Assembly (NCBI RefSeq): GCF_030503855.1
Contig: NZ_CP129971.1
Coordinates: 1,557,501-1,621,500 of the forward strand
DNA from: Marivirga salinae
Lineage (GTDB): Bacteria; Bacteroidota; Bacteroidia; Cytophagales; Cyclobacteriaceae
DNA length: 64,000 nucleotides
Reading direction: 5' to 3'
Shown: positions 25,996 to 33,349 of the stretch, piece after piece
Numbering within the stretch: position 1 is the first letter of the stretch
Layout: every line of letters starts with the position of its first letter
Notes under the pieces: generated by a model
Seen by the model: the letters and a program-made list of their open reading frames with translations, nothing else
Database searches by the model: none
What the model was told of the DNA's origin: nothing
Program-made: the position numbers and the translations under genes

Positions 25996-26517
25996 ATGAA
26001 GACTATATATTTAAAAATTAATTGTGTGCTGTGCTTTTTCTTCTTAGTGAATTACACACTCACTGCACAGAAAACCCATGATAATTCAATACAGAAATCA
26101 GAGATGGCTAAAATTTCATTTTTAGAAGGTGACTGGAAAGGATCTGGATGGATCATGCGTCAGGATAGGAAAAAACATTATTTTGAGCAATCGGAGAATG
26201 TCATTTTAACTTTAAATGGTACCGCTATTTTAATTGAAGGGATAGGTAAGCAGGAACGAGATACTGTTCATCATGCATTGGCTATCATCAATTATGATAC
26301 TGAAAAGCAGGAATACAATTTTCGTTCTTATTTAAAAGATGGTAAATCAGGTGACTCTAAAATGGAGCTGTTAGATGAAAAGCTGTATTGGTATCCGACA
26401 AGTTATATTCGTTATATCATTTCAATTAATGAAAATAATGAGTGGATTGAAATTGGGGAAATTAACAAAGCTGATAATTGGTATAAATTTTTCGAAATGA
26501 AATTAACTAAATTATAA
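25996..26517 (+). CDS. exported protein, DUF1579/lipocalin-like
   Basis: 173 residues with a signal peptide (LCFFFLVNYTLTAQ). The mature part begins MAKISFLEGDWKGSGWIM, the usual opening of small exported beta-barrel (DUF1579-like) proteins, followed by alternating strands (IIVNYD-type AIINYDTEKQEYNFRSY) and a final WYKFFEMKLTKL. Function unknown. Its TAA stop is followed, in the same reading frame, by the 2TM-domain gene. Confidence 0.65.
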   Translation: MKTIYLKINCVLCFFFLVNYTLTAQKTHDNSIQKSEMAKISFLEGDWKGSGWIMRQDRKKHYFEQSENVILTLNGTAILIEGIGKQERDTVHHALAIINYDTEKQEYNFRSYLKDGKSGDSKMELLDEKLYWYPTSYIRYIISINENNEWIEIGEINKADNWYKFFEMKLTKL

Positions 26518-26805
26518 ATTCTGGAAAGAAAAGATCAAGATTTATGGGAACTAGCTGAAGCTAGAGTAGGATTTAAAAGACACTTAACTTCATACATTAT
26601 AGTAAATATTGCTGTATGGTCTTTGTGGTATTTTATTGGAAATATGGGAGTGAATTATGTGGATTTATTTTTCCCATGGCCTATTTGGATGACATTTGGT
26701 TGGGGAATAGGGATTGTTTTTCATTTCCTTGGAGTATATGTTAATAACTCATACAATGCTGTGGATCGCGAATATGAAAAACTAAAAAAGAAAAATAATA
26801 TGTAA
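26518..26805 (+). CDS. 2TM domain protein with a non-AUG start
   Basis: A 95-codon frame follows the upstream stop codon directly and in phase. Translated from ATT 26518 or CTG 26521 it gives a complete 2TM domain: the charged helix LWELAEARVGFKRHL, membrane helix YIIVNIAVWSLWYFIG, then FFPWPIWMTFGWGIGIVFH and a charged C-terminal helix. The first in-frame ATG is deep inside the domain and TTG 26623 would cut the first helix. Initiation at ATT or CTG, coupled to termination at 26515-26517, is the best model; an ATG-to-ATT sequence error or mutation is the alternative. Family function is unknown; such domains often sit next to histidine kinases or LytTR regulators. Confidence 0.65.
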   Translation: MLERKDQDLWELAEARVGFKRHLTSYIIVNIAVWSLWYFIGNMGVNYVDLFFPWPIWMTFGWGIGIVFHFLGVYVNNSYNAVDREYEKLKKKNNM

Positions 26806-26822
26806 ATTCCTTATTGATTTTA

Positions 26823-26869
26823 ATCACAATAGCTTAATTTAAGTCTTTTATTTGATTAGCTATTGTGAT
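26823..26869 (+). promoter_or_regulatory. perfect 12-bp inverted repeat enclosing the GTG start of the TPR kinase
   Basis: ATCACAATAGCT (26823-26834) and AGCTATTGTGAT (26858-26869) are exact reverse complements separated by 23 bases. The right arm contains the GTG start codon (26865-26867). No T tract follows, so a terminator is unlikely. As RNA it would bury the start codon, suggesting translational control; as DNA it could be an operator. Confidence 0.55.
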
Positions 26870-28787
26870 CTTACTACTTAATATTTTCTTCTTAAACATT
26901 GCTTTAGTTTTTGACTTAGGCGGTCAAAATCTTGATAATAATTTACAAAAAGGGGATTCCTGCCTTAAAGCTGAGAATTATTCTTGTGCAATTCAATATT
27001 ATTCTAGAATCAATAAGGATTCCATGGAATTTGATTCTAAGAACCAAATGTTAGAATTTCATCTAAACTATTCAAATGCTTTATTTATTACAGGGAATTA
27101 TCCTAATTCATTAATTGCTTACGAAAAGTTAAAAACTTTAGCAGTTCAAGATCAAAATAGATTTTATGAGGGTAAAGCGCGCTCTGGAATATCGCATTCA
27201 TTATGGCGCATGACTGAAAATGTTCAGGCAATAGAGGAGATTTTGAAAGCGATTGAGATTTTTAAGGAATTGGATGATACGGCTAATTTAATAGAAGCAG
27301 CTAATATTTTAGCAGGTATTTATGTTAGCATTAAAAAGTATAAGGATGCCAGAGCTATATATCAAGAGATGCTGGATAAGGCAATAGATTCAGAAGACAC
27401 ATTTAACATTGCGACTAATTATGAATATTTAGGTGTAGTTGATTATTACGAAGGAGATTTTCAAAGTGCAATTGATAATTATGAAAAATCACTTGAGATT
27501 AATCAGAAAGGTGATAATTCGTTCAGGATTTCGATAAACCTAGTCAATATTGCTGAACCTAAAATGGAATTGGAAGAATATCAGGAAGCCTTGGATTTAC
27601 TTCGGAAGGGAATAAAAATTCAAGAAAAACATAAATACAAATCTGTTTTAATTTATAGTTATTATACAATAGGTAAAATTCATAGCCAAATCCAGTCTTA
27701 CGATAGTGGGTTGTATTATTATGAAAAATCTCTTCAAATGATGGAAGAAACTTCTGAAGATAGAGATAAACAGGAGGTATATAAGCTTATTGCAAAAAAT
27801 TATGCTAAACAAGGTTTGTTCCAACAGGCTTATGAATATCATAGATTACACAGCATTGAAAAGGATTCATTAATTGCCTTAGAAAGAACTAGGGAATTGG
27901 AAGAAATTAAAACACGTTATGAAGTGGAGGACAAAATAAAGGAAAATGAATCCTTATTAATTCAAAATTCACAAAAACAAAGAGAACTTCTTGCTCAGAA
28001 AGAGCTAATTCAATTGCAATATACTATAGGTATTCTAATCATTATTTTCTTAATTATATCACTTTTTCTAGCTATTAGATTATACCGAGTAAGACAAACA
28101 CTTGTAAACGCCAATAAAAGTAAAGATAAACTTTTTGGAATTATTGCACATGATCTAAAAGGGCCAATTGGGAATATTGAGTCTATGCTTAAGTTGATGC
28201 AAATCGAAAAAGATGAAAGAAGGATAGCTCAATATTTTGAATATTTATCAAAATCAATTCAAAACTTATCTGCTCTTACAAGTCAATTACTTTCATGGAC
28301 TTTCAGTAATAAAGGTGATTTTAATTTTAAAATTCAGAGTGTTTCTGTAAGAGAAATTTCAGACAGAACAATTGAATTATTTGATTACCAATTGACTGAG
28401 AAAAGAATCATGATTATTAATTCTATTGGAAATGATTTTTATGTAAACGCTGATGAAAATGCGCTATTAACTATTTTCAGAAATATTATTTATAATGCAA
28501 TTAAGTTTACTAACAAGAAAGGTCAAATTATTTTAGAGGCTGAAAAAGTAGGTAAATTTATAGAGATTAAAATTATTGATAACGGATTAGGAATGACTGA
28601 AAGTGCTATTCAAAAAGTTTTAAAAGGCAGGCATGTAGTGAGTAGTTCTGGTACAGATAATGAAAAGGGCAGCGGTTTGGGATTTTCAATTGTCATCGAA
28701 TTTGTGAAAAAAATGAAAGGTAAAATAGATATCCAAAGTGATGGAAAAAATGGAACCACTGTGATTTTGAAATTAAGAATAGCTTAA
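26865..28787 (+). CDS. TPR-containing sensor histidine kinase
   Basis: 640 residues from GTG 26865; an in-frame TGA at 26853 limits any upstream start and no ATG occurs before residue 47. Signal peptide (LLLNIFFLNIALVFDL), about six tetratricopeptide repeats (30-345) placed in the periplasm, a coiled coil, one membrane helix (about 385-406), then a dimerisation box with His about 428 in IIAHDLKGPIGN, N box NIIYNAIKFTN, G1 DNGLGM and G2 GSGLGF. It is a complete kinase with no response regulator adjacent, so an orphan. Convergent with the OprD-like gene, with one base between stops. Confidence 0.85.
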   Translation: MILLLNIFFLNIALVFDLGGQNLDNNLQKGDSCLKAENYSCAIQYYSRINKDSMEFDSKNQMLEFHLNYSNALFITGNYPNSLIAYEKLKTLAVQDQNRFYEGKARSGISHSLWRMTENVQAIEEILKAIEIFKELDDTANLIEAANILAGIYVSIKKYKDARAIYQEMLDKAIDSEDTFNIATNYEYLGVVDYYEGDFQSAIDNYEKSLEINQKGDNSFRISINLVNIAEPKMELEEYQEALDLLRKGIKIQEKHKYKSVLIYSYYTIGKIHSQIQSYDSGLYYYEKSLQMMEETSEDRDKQEVYKLIAKNYAKQGLFQQAYEYHRLHSIEKDSLIALERTRELEEIKTRYEVEDKIKENESLLIQNSQKQRELLAQKELIQLQYTIGILIIIFLIISLFLAIRLYRVRQTLVNANKSKDKLFGIIAHDLKGPIGNIESMLKLMQIEKDERRIAQYFEYLSKSIQNLSALTSQLLSWTFSNKGDFNFKIQSVSVREISDRTIELFDYQLTEKRIMIINSIGNDFYVNADENALLTIFRNIIYNAIKFTNKKGQIILEAEKVGKFIEIKIIDNGLGMTESAIQKVLKGRHVVSSSGTDNEKGSGLGFSIVIEFVKKMKGKIDIQSDGKNGTTVILKLRIA

Positions 28788-28788
28788 A

Positions 28789-30135
28789 TTAAAACTGATA
28801 ATTCAATATCAATTGGGAATGAAATATATCTTCATACAAAAAAGATCCTTCAGCAAAGCCATCAGTAATAAAATAAGAATTTAATAATCTGATTTTTAGG
28901 TTTTTCCAGTCGTTTTTTAAATGGGTTTGAATATCTAAACTTATTTGAGTTAATGTGTTTTCTTCTTTGTTATTATTAAAACTACCGTATACTCCATAAA
29001 ACCCAATATTTAGTGCAGTCCAGTTCTTAAAAGGCTGTAAGTCCAACTTTATAGCCTGGCTGTTTACTTCATTTAATCCTTCAATCCGGTGACGGCTAAT
29101 AAAAGTATAAAATGGTTCCGCTCCCCATTCAGATGGGAATTTCATGGCATCCTCAGTAATATTTATTGTGTGATTATAGGACACTTGCCATTTGTTTTGA
29201 CTCCATTTAAATTGCCCTGATAATAACTGAGCATTATGATTGGCATTTAAATAATGGTTTTCTTCTAATGAATTTTGGATAAAATACTGAACACCTAATT
29301 TGATAGCGTTTTGGGTGTATTCTAATTGATTAAAAGATACCAGACTCACCTTGTCAATGTAGTATTGCCAACTATGTACGCTTATTTTATCATTCGGTAA
29401 ATAGTGCCCTCCTAAAATGGCAAGTCCACTTGTGTTAATGGTCTCGTGTTCTTTTTCAGGATTTAGCAAATGATCATAAAGCCCAATACTTTCATTGATG
29501 TGAATCCATTCAGTAGTTGACCTGGGAGAGACCTTATTGAAAAAACCACCATTGATTTCGAATTTATGTCCTTCGTTCCAGTCCAACCAAATCCCCTGAA
29601 AAGCCGATGGTTTCATTCTGGAATCTTGCGGATTAACGAGAGGGGTATTTAAAAGCATTTTCCCGATTTTGATATAAGAATCTTTATATCGGTATTTAAT
29701 GAAAAGTTCTTCCAATCGGTCTAAGTCATGTTTGTTATTTGGATCTTCTAAATCAAATAATTGACGTTCCCATTTTGGTGTATAAGGATTTTCAGTAGTA
29801 TTGCTCAAATCAGTAGATAATATATTATAGGTGTAAATCCCCCCAATTCCCATCTGAAAACCATGCCAGTATGCGCTATGATAGTAAATTCTCCCACCTA
29901 ACCCTAAAGCAGCACTGAAATTGTCGCTAGTAGGTCTGTAAGTGGTTATGGTGCTGCTTCTGAACAAGCCGCTAACATGTCCTTTTTTAAACCATTCATG
30001 AAAACTGTGAGCTTCATTTGGATTAAAAGAGCCATGTTTTACCGAATCAATAGACTCAAATTGTTGGTGGCTGTTTTGCGCTGATAATTTTAAGGATATC
30101 ACCAAAAAAATAACTATATATGAATATATTTTCAT
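28789..30135 (-). CDS. OprD-like outer-membrane porin
   Basis: 448 residues with a signal peptide (VIFLVISLKLSAQ). Barrel-like alternation of aromatic strands runs to the C-terminal HSQLILNYQF, ending in Phe as outer-membrane barrels do. IYYHSAYWHGFQMGIGGIYTYN and KIGKMLLNTPLVNPQDSRM match the OprD family, where the latter motif (tolerating PQD/NPxDSRM) is typical. OprD porins pass small carboxylates, amino acids or peptides. It lies downstream of the CstB-like gene but is separated by a terminator, so it has its own transcript. Confidence 0.7.
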   Translation of the reverse strand: MKIYSYIVIFLVISLKLSAQNSHQQFESIDSVKHGSFNPNEAHSFHEWFKKGHVSGLFRSSTITTYRPTSDNFSAALGLGGRIYYHSAYWHGFQMGIGGIYTYNILSTDLSNTTENPYTPKWERQLFDLEDPNNKHDLDRLEELFIKYRYKDSYIKIGKMLLNTPLVNPQDSRMKPSAFQGIWLDWNEGHKFEINGGFFNKVSPRSTTEWIHINESIGLYDHLLNPEKEHETINTSGLAILGGHYLPNDKISVHSWQYYIDKVSLVSFNQLEYTQNAIKLGVQYFIQNSLEENHYLNANHNAQLLSGQFKWSQNKWQVSYNHTINITEDAMKFPSEWGAEPFYTFISRHRIEGLNEVNSQAIKLDLQPFKNWTALNIGFYGVYGSFNNNKEENTLTQISLDIQTHLKNDWKNLKIRLLNSYFITDGFAEGSFLYEDIFHSQLILNYQF

Positions 30136-30145
30136 ATAAATGAGT

Positions 30146-30178
30146 TAAAAAGAAGCTCCCTTATTTTTTAAGGGAGCC
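30146..30178 (-). terminator. terminator of the CstB-like gene
   Basis: On the minus strand GCTCCCTTA/TAAGGGAGC (9 bp, 5-nt loop, 30155-30177) is followed by TTCTTTTT, about 30 bases past the stop. Confidence 0.75.
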
Positions 30179-30203
30179 TCTGATTATAAAAACTATTTGC
30201 TGA

Positions 30204-31619
30204 TTATTTTAAAGTAGTTGGACAAACATAATCCGTTTTAGGAATATCTGTTTCACTGATAGCCTTAAATCCACCTGCAATATCCACTAATTTATGAACT
30301 CCTCTTGATTTCATGATAGAGGCAGCAATTACTGAGCGATAACCACCAGCACAATGCACATAATATTCCTGATCTTTATCTAAGTCATCAAAATTATCAT
30401 TGATATAATCCAATGGGAAATTTTGTGCATTTTCCACATGCTCCGACTGGAATTCAGTTGGTTTACGAACATCTAAAACAGTTAAATTTCCAGATTTTAA
30501 TTCAGAAGCAAATTCACTAGCAGGTATTGACTTCAAACTGTCTGTTTCTTTTCCTGCAGCTTTCCATTCACTGATTCCACCTTTCAAATATCCTAAAGTA
30601 TTATCATACCCAACTCTTGATAATCGGGTTACGATCTCTTCTTCTCGCCCTTCTTCCGCTATGAATACAATGGGTTGTTGCAAATCAGGAATTAAAGCAC
30701 CTACCCAAGGGGCAAAGCTTCCATCAATACCAATGAAAATCGAATTTGGAATATGTTCTTTTACAAACTCATTCTGATGACGAGTATCTAAAACCAAAGC
30801 ACCTTCATGATTGGCCATTGCTTCAAAAGTCTCAACATCTAAGCCTACATTTCCCTTTTCCAAGATTTTGTCTAAACCTGAAGTATCTGCTGATTTATTC
30901 ATAGCTACGTTCTGAGCAAAATATTGTGGAGGAGGTAATAAACCGTCTGTTACTTCCGCAATGAATTCCTCTTTTGTCATATCCGCTCTAAGCGCATAAT
31001 TGTTTTCCTTCTGATTACCTAAAAGGTCAGTAGTTTCTTTGCTCATGTTTTTACCACAAGCTGAACCTGCACCGTGAGCTGGATAGACCACCACATCATC
31101 AGGTAAAGTCATGATTTTGTTTCTCAAGCTGTCGAAAAGCATTCCAGCTAAATCCTCTTGCGTGATTTTTCCGGCTTTTTGAGCCAAGTCTGGTCTTCCT
31201 ACATCGCCAATAAATAAGGTATCACCACTGAAGATGGCTTTTTCATTTCCTTCTTTATCTATTAATAGGAAAGTAGAGCTTTCTAAAGTGTGACCTGGAG
31301 TATGTAAAACTTTGATTTTAATTTCTCCTAATTCGAATATTTCACCGTCTGTAGCCTCATGCATTTTAAAATCCGTTTTAGCTCCCGGACCATAAACGAT
31401 AGTAGCTCCAGTCTTTTCTGCTAAGTCAACATGCCCGGAAACGAAATCTGCATGAAAGTGAGTTTCAAATATATATTTAATTTTAGCTCCATCTTTTTCT
31501 GCTTTTTCAATATAAGGAGCAGATTCTCTTAAAGGATCTATGATAGCAGCTTCTCCGTTGCTCTCAATATAATAGGCGCCTTGCGCTAAACATCCTGTAT
31601 AAATTTGTTCTATGTTCAT
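30204..31619 (-). CDS. CstB-like persulfide dioxygenase-sulfurtransferase (MBL + two rhodanese domains)
   Basis: 471 residues. The metallo-beta-lactamase domain (1-240) has the persulfide dioxygenase iron ligands: THFHAD with His54 and His56, plus His110, Asp133 and His182. A first rhodanese fold (about 260-355) lacks the catalytic cysteine (VFIAEEGREEE where C-loop is expected), i.e. a pseudorhodanese. The second (365-471) is intact with Cys423 in HCAGGYRS. This is the same order as CstB of Staphylococcus aureus, which oxidises low-molecular-weight persulfides to thiosulfate. Cytoplasmic. The promoter carries a Crp-type palindrome. Confidence 0.85.
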   Translation of the reverse strand: MNIEQIYTGCLAQGAYYIESNGEAAIIDPLRESAPYIEKAEKDGAKIKYIFETHFHADFVSGHVDLAEKTGATIVYGPGAKTDFKMHEATDGEIFELGEIKIKVLHTPGHTLESSTFLLIDKEGNEKAIFSGDTLFIGDVGRPDLAQKAGKITQEDLAGMLFDSLRNKIMTLPDDVVVYPAHGAGSACGKNMSKETTDLLGNQKENNYALRADMTKEEFIAEVTDGLLPPPQYFAQNVAMNKSADTSGLDKILEKGNVGLDVETFEAMANHEGALVLDTRHQNEFVKEHIPNSIFIGIDGSFAPWVGALIPDLQQPIVFIAEEGREEEIVTRLSRVGYDNTLGYLKGGISEWKAAGKETDSLKSIPASEFASELKSGNLTVLDVRKPTEFQSEHVENAQNFPLDYINDNFDDLDKDQEYYVHCAGGYRSVIAASIMKSRGVHKLVDIAGGFKAISETDIPKTDYVCPTTLK

Positions 31620-31652
31620 AATTCTAAATAATTTTCTTTTTTAAACTTCTCA

Positions 31653-31696
31653 CAAATATACGGCAGTGATAAAAAGTGGATTGTAACATCAGTTAC
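31653..31696 (-). promoter_or_regulatory. activator-type promoter of the CstB-like gene with Crp/Fnr site
   Basis: The minus strand has -7 element TATATTTG (31660-31653), about 34 bases before the ATG. No TTG exists at -33. Instead a palindrome GTAAC-N4-GTTAC (31683-31696) is centred close to -42, the classic class II activator position of Crp/Fnr proteins. The Crp/Fnr gene starts upstream and ends at 31741, 45 bases away. Confidence 0.55.
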
Positions 31697-31740
31697 TGAT
31701 TGATTTAAAATGCCATTTAATTGAATTTATAAAGTCTTTT

Positions 31741-32370
31741 TTAAAGAATTTCTATATAATTTCTCCTTTGCTCTATTTTATCTTCCTTCTCTAATTTCTT
31801 AAGAAGCCTTGAAATTACAACTCTTGAAGTATTCAATTCATTTGCAATTTGCTGATGTGTTTTCTTAATTTCAAATGAACCGCTTGCAATTTTTTTATCC
31901 AGTAGATAATTATAAAGTCTTTCGTCAAGTTTCATGAAAACCATGCTGTCGATGGTTTGCAATAATTCATCAAATCTGGTTTGATAAGAATTGAATACAA
32001 ATCTTCTGAAGCTTGGGTATTTCGTAATCCAGTTATCGAGATTGGTAACCGGCATCATCCATAGTTCAGAATCTTCTTCCGCTATAACATGAAACGAACT
32101 TCTTTTGCCTTCTAAGCAACAAGTAATAGACATGGCACAAGTTTCCCCGCCCTCTAAATAATAAAGAAATACTTCATTTCCATTGTCATCATTCCGCATT
32201 ACCCTCAACAAACCTGACATTACTAATGGCATTTCCTGAGTTTCGTCATCAGGAGTGATCACGGTCTGTCCGGCTTTAGCCTTTTTCAAGCGGCCTGATT
32301 TCAAAATTTCTTCTTTCAGTTCAGGTTCAAAAGGTGTTTTTTCTAATACTTCTTTTATTTTCTCGTTCAT
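31741..32370 (-). CDS. Crp/Fnr family transcriptional regulator
   Basis: 209 residues: an N-terminal cyclic-nucleotide-type beta barrel (about 25-125) and a C-terminal helix-turn-helix with FEIKKTHQQIANELNTSRVVISRLLKKLEKE (recognition helix SRVVISRLL). The Crp cAMP signature is absent. A cysteine pair CC lies in the barrel (SITCCLEG, about residue 83), possibly redox or persulfide responsive, but this is inference. Its ATG abuts the ArsR stop codon with no spacer, so the two are one operon. The likely target is the CstB-like gene just downstream. Confidence 0.85.
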   Translation of the reverse strand: MNEKIKEVLEKTPFEPELKEEILKSGRLKKAKAGQTVITPDDETQEMPLVMSGLLRVMRNDDNGNEVFLYYLEGGETCAMSITCCLEGKRSSFHVIAEEDSELWMMPVTNLDNWITKYPSFRRFVFNSYQTRFDELLQTIDSMVFMKLDERLYNYLLDKKIASGSFEIKKTHQQIANELNTSRVVISRLLKKLEKEDKIEQRRNYIEIL

Positions 32371-32676
32371 TTATTCACAACAATTTTCAATACAATTCAA
32401 TAAATTCTCAATTTCTTTTTTGGCTGAGGAATAATAAATTTTCCGTCCATCTCTTCTTGAACTTAAAATCCCAGCTTCTTTTAAAGCGGCCAAATGATGC
32501 GATAAAAGCGATTGTTCACAGTTTTCTAACTTTTCACAGATTTCATTTACGGTCATTTCACCATGATCCAGCAAGAGCTGAACAATTCTTAATCTATTAT
32601 GATTGGCAACAGCTTTCAATACTTTTGCCATAGCCGCTAATTTTTTATCGTTCTTTTGAACTTCCATCACTTTCAT
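32371..32676 (-). CDS. ArsR/SmtB family winged-helix repressor
   Basis: 101 residues from ATG 32676 (MKVMEV); an upstream ATG at 32715 would place a palindromic operator inside the gene. Winged helix: VLKAVANHNRLRIVQLL, MTVNEICEKLENCEQSLLSHHLAAL, wing SRRDGRKIYYSS. Cysteines: one in ICEKL, one in NCEQS next to the recognition helix, and a cluster LNCIENCCE at the C terminus. These could bind a metal or sense persulfide as in SqrR/BigR proteins; which one is not decidable here. It is co-translated with the Crp/Fnr gene that follows. Confidence 0.85.
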   Translation of the reverse strand: MKVMEVQKNDKKLAAMAKVLKAVANHNRLRIVQLLLDHGEMTVNEICEKLENCEQSLLSHHLAALKEAGILSSRRDGRKIYYSSAKKEIENLLNCIENCCE

Positions 32677-32691
32677 ATCGTAATATATGAA
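32672..32691. promoter_or_regulatory. putative ArsR autoregulatory operator
   Basis: TTCATAT-CGTAAT-ATATGAA is a perfect inverted repeat (7-bp arms, 6-nt centre), the size of typical ArsR operators. It covers the ArsR start codon at 32674-32676. A near-consensus -7 element TACATTTA lies upstream on the minus strand at 32722-32715, so bound repressor would block elongation. Confidence 0.55.
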
Positions 32692-32727
32692 AAAATGTTT
32701 ATATATTGATTTCAATAAATGTAAAAC

Positions 32728-33183
32728 ATGATTAAATCTGTTTATTTAGATACTTCGGTTATAGGTGGTTATTTTGATGAAGAATTTTCAGAAAATACTA
32801 TTCCATTTTTCGAAAGAATTATTCAAGATAAAATTAAAGTGTATGTTTCTGATTTACTGATAAGTGAATTGTCAGGGGCACCAAATTTTGTCCGAGAATT
32901 ACTTGATGAAATTCCACTTGACCAAAAAATACATATTGAGTTAAATCAAGATGCGATTGATTTAGGTGACAGATATATTTTTGAAGGAGTTGTTGGAAAA
33001 ACTAGCAGGGCAGATTGCCAGCACATTGCTTTAGCAACTTTAGCAAATGTTGATGTGTTAGTAAGTTGGAACTTCAAGCACATTGTTAATTTGGAGAGAA
33101 TTCGAGGATATAATGGGATAAACATTATATTAGGTCATAAACCAATTGAAATTAGAACACCACAAGAAATTGAAATATTATGA
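32728..33183 (+). CDS. PIN-domain ribonuclease, VapC-like toxin
   Basis: 151 residues, one PIN domain. Acidic residues expected for the metal site are visible: Asp8 in YLDTSVIGG, Glu47 in ISELSGA, Asp in SRADCQHIALAT, and the NFKHIVN motif typical of this branch. PIN toxins cleave RNA, often tRNA or rRNA. No antitoxin lies upstream; instead a 49-codon gene overlaps the stop codon by four bases (ATGA). It starts 50 bases from the divergent ArsR gene. Confidence 0.75.
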   Translation: MIKSVYLDTSVIGGYFDEEFSENTIPFFERIIQDKIKVYVSDLLISELSGAPNFVRELLDEIPLDQKIHIELNQDAIDLGDRYIFEGVVGKTSRADCQHIALATLANVDVLVSWNFKHIVNLERIRGYNGINIILGHKPIEIRTPQEIEIL

Positions 33184-33329
33184 AACCTAAGGAAAAAATA
33201 AAAACTCAAAAAGGATTAGTCAGCAAATTGAGAAAGATTCGTGATAAAATGAATCTTGATATTTCCGATATGACTTTAGAAGAAGAGAAGGCTTACTTAA
33301 AGAAATTGAAAAAATTATCTTCTAAATAA
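33180..33329 (+). CDS. small antitoxin-like partner of the PIN protein (49 aa)
   Basis: ATG at 33180 overlaps the PIN stop codon (ATGA). The product has the layout KGLVSKLRKIRDKMNLDI, then DMTLEEEKAYLKKL, ending TAA 33327-33329. Small proteins with the pattern lRxIRDxix...gMtxEEexaYl are frequent next to PIN-domain genes in Bacteroidota and cyanobacteria. It has no DNA-binding domain, so it would act by binding the toxin or by recruiting another factor. The reversed order (toxin first) is unusual for VapBC. Confidence 0.65.
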   Translation: MKPKEKIKTQKGLVSKLRKIRDKMNLDISDMTLEEEKAYLKKLKKLSSK

Positions 33330-33349
33330 CTTCTTATCCATATTGAAAA

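Noticed and set aside
30117..30138. AT-rich inverted repeat TATATGAA-N6-TTCATATA over the start of the OprD-like gene, sharing half-site letters with the ArsR operator
   Set aside because: The half-sites are in the opposite order to those of the ArsR operator, and most of the repeat is coding sequence rich in A and T, so chance is the simplest explanation.
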